Below are positions 43,279-43,813 of a stretch of 43,813 nucleotides of DNA, one piece after another. Position 1 is the stretch's first letter; each line of letters begins with the position of its first letter. The translations under genes were made by a program, and so were the position numbers. The stretch spans positions 1 to 43,813 of the forward strand of contig JAFMFM010000013.1 in assembly GCA_017856115.1 (NCBI GenBank), read 5' to 3'. The stretch comes from Actinomycetota bacterium (GTDB taxonomy: Bacteria; Actinomycetota; Acidimicrobiia; Acidimicrobiales; Ilumatobacteraceae). Under the pieces are notes generated by a model, which did no database searches, was not told where the DNA came from, and was given only the letters and a program-made list of their open reading frames with translations.

Positions 43279-43813
43279 ATGCCTGCAGTCACCGCCGACA
43301 CCCTCACCCTCCCTCGCATCGAAATTCCCCACTCGGCTGCTCCGCTACGCGATAGGTCGGTGCGTTCGGTCACCACTGCACCGAGCGGATTCGAAGGCGA
43401 AGGGTTCCCGGTGCGTCGCGCCTTCGCCGGCATCTCGAAGCGTGATCTCGACCCGTTCATCATGATGGACCAGATGGGCGAGGTCGACTACGGCCCCTAC
43501 GAGCCGCGCGGCACCGATTGGCACCCGCACCGTGGCTTCGAGACCGTCACGTACATCATGGACGGAGCATTCATCCACCAGGACTCCCACGGCGGCGGCG
43601 GAGTCATTCGCGACGGCGACACACAGTGGATGACGGCGGGACGCGGCATTCTGCATATCGAAACTCCACCAGAAAGTCTGGTGATCTCCGGCGGTCTCTT
43701 CCACGGACTGCAACTGTGGGTGAACCTACCGTCCCGCGAAAAGATGATCCCACCCGCCTACCAGAACCTCGAGGCGTCACTCATCACGTTGTTGACCACA
43801 CCTGATGCGGGAA
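43279..43813 (+). CDS. Pirin family protein (partial, runs off the end)
   Basis: The first 178 residues of a bicupin pirin; the 3' end is outside the window. Seen: GFPVRRAFAGISKRDLDPFIMMDQMG; DWHPHRGFETVTYIMDGAF, with metal ligands H82 and H84; and AGRGILHIETP, with H126 and E128, where most pirins have a similar His-x-Glu, so the iron site is complete. Some pirins act as quercetinases or regulatory cofactors; the role here is not known. GAGGAA lies 8 bases before the ATG (43265-43270), one of the clearest ribosome-binding sites in the window. The palindrome upstream suggests tight control. Confidence 0.92.
   Translation, partial: MPAVTADTLTLPRIEIPHSAAPLRDRSVRSVTTAPSGFEGEGFPVRRAFAGISKRDLDPFIMMDQMGEVDYGPYEPRGTDWHPHRGFETVTYIMDGAFIHQDSHGGGGVIRDGDTQWMTAGRGILHIETPPESLVISGGLFHGLQLWVNLPSREKMIPPAYQNLEASLITLLTTPDAG

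Overview
The window looks like a chromosomal piece of a high-GC actinobacterium, most likely of the class Acidimicrobiia. Seen: about 60% GC, many GTG starts, GTG/ATGA start-stop overlaps, few Shine-Dalgarno sites and many leaderless-type starts. Known: DUF2469, a PafB/PafC WYL pair, a GTP-type PEP carboxykinase and a UvrD2-like HRDC helicase are actinobacterial traits. The exact lineage is inference. There is no prophage, IS element, CRISPR array, tRNA or rRNA gene, and I found no convincing new multi-gene system. The region is ordinary core genome with notable details of gene architecture.

Region by region. 1-6300: an RNA uracil methyltransferase (trmA/rlmD family) divergent from rpe, a membrane protein of unknown function, a crotonase, two tiny conserved genes and a secreted 5'-nucleotidase-like protein. 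6300-23600 is mostly one minus-strand housekeeping block: YraN, DUF2469, rplS, trmD, khpA, rpsP, ffh, ftsY, smc, mutM, rnc, plsX, rpmF, DUF177, a DivIVA-like coiled-coil protein, coaD, rsmD, then recG and a fakA-like kinase. It is interrupted at 19.07-19.69 kb by a small zinc-ribbon gene, a broken TetR gene and an 18-bp tandem repeat. The block joins ribosome and tRNA maturation, signal-recognition targeting, chromosome condensation, DNA repair and phospholipid/CoA synthesis, but lacks rimM, rnhB and lepB at their usual places.

23.6-33.1 kb: a cold-shock-like gene and pckG; then, on the minus strand, a likely operon of alpha/beta hydrolase, CaiB-type racemase, PIG-L deacetylase, histidine phosphatase and a small membrane protein. 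Divergent from it are galK and a coupled UvrD-like helicase and DnaQ-like exonuclease. 33.2-36.8 kb: pgi-pafB-pafC. 36.8-43.8 kb: rarD, a TetR regulator with a hydrolase, an L,D-transpeptidase with a GT2 glycosyltransferase, a small membrane protein coupled to argG through a nine-codon ORF, and the start of a pirin gene behind an 18-bp perfect palindrome.

The most striking recurrent signal is at starts: many genes have a TANNNT hexamer 6-7 bases before an ATG or GTG with no Shine-Dalgarno site. At 29555-29576 two such hexamers share one TA base pair and serve both strands. At two places the TAG stop codon of one gene is the start of the next gene's TANNNT.
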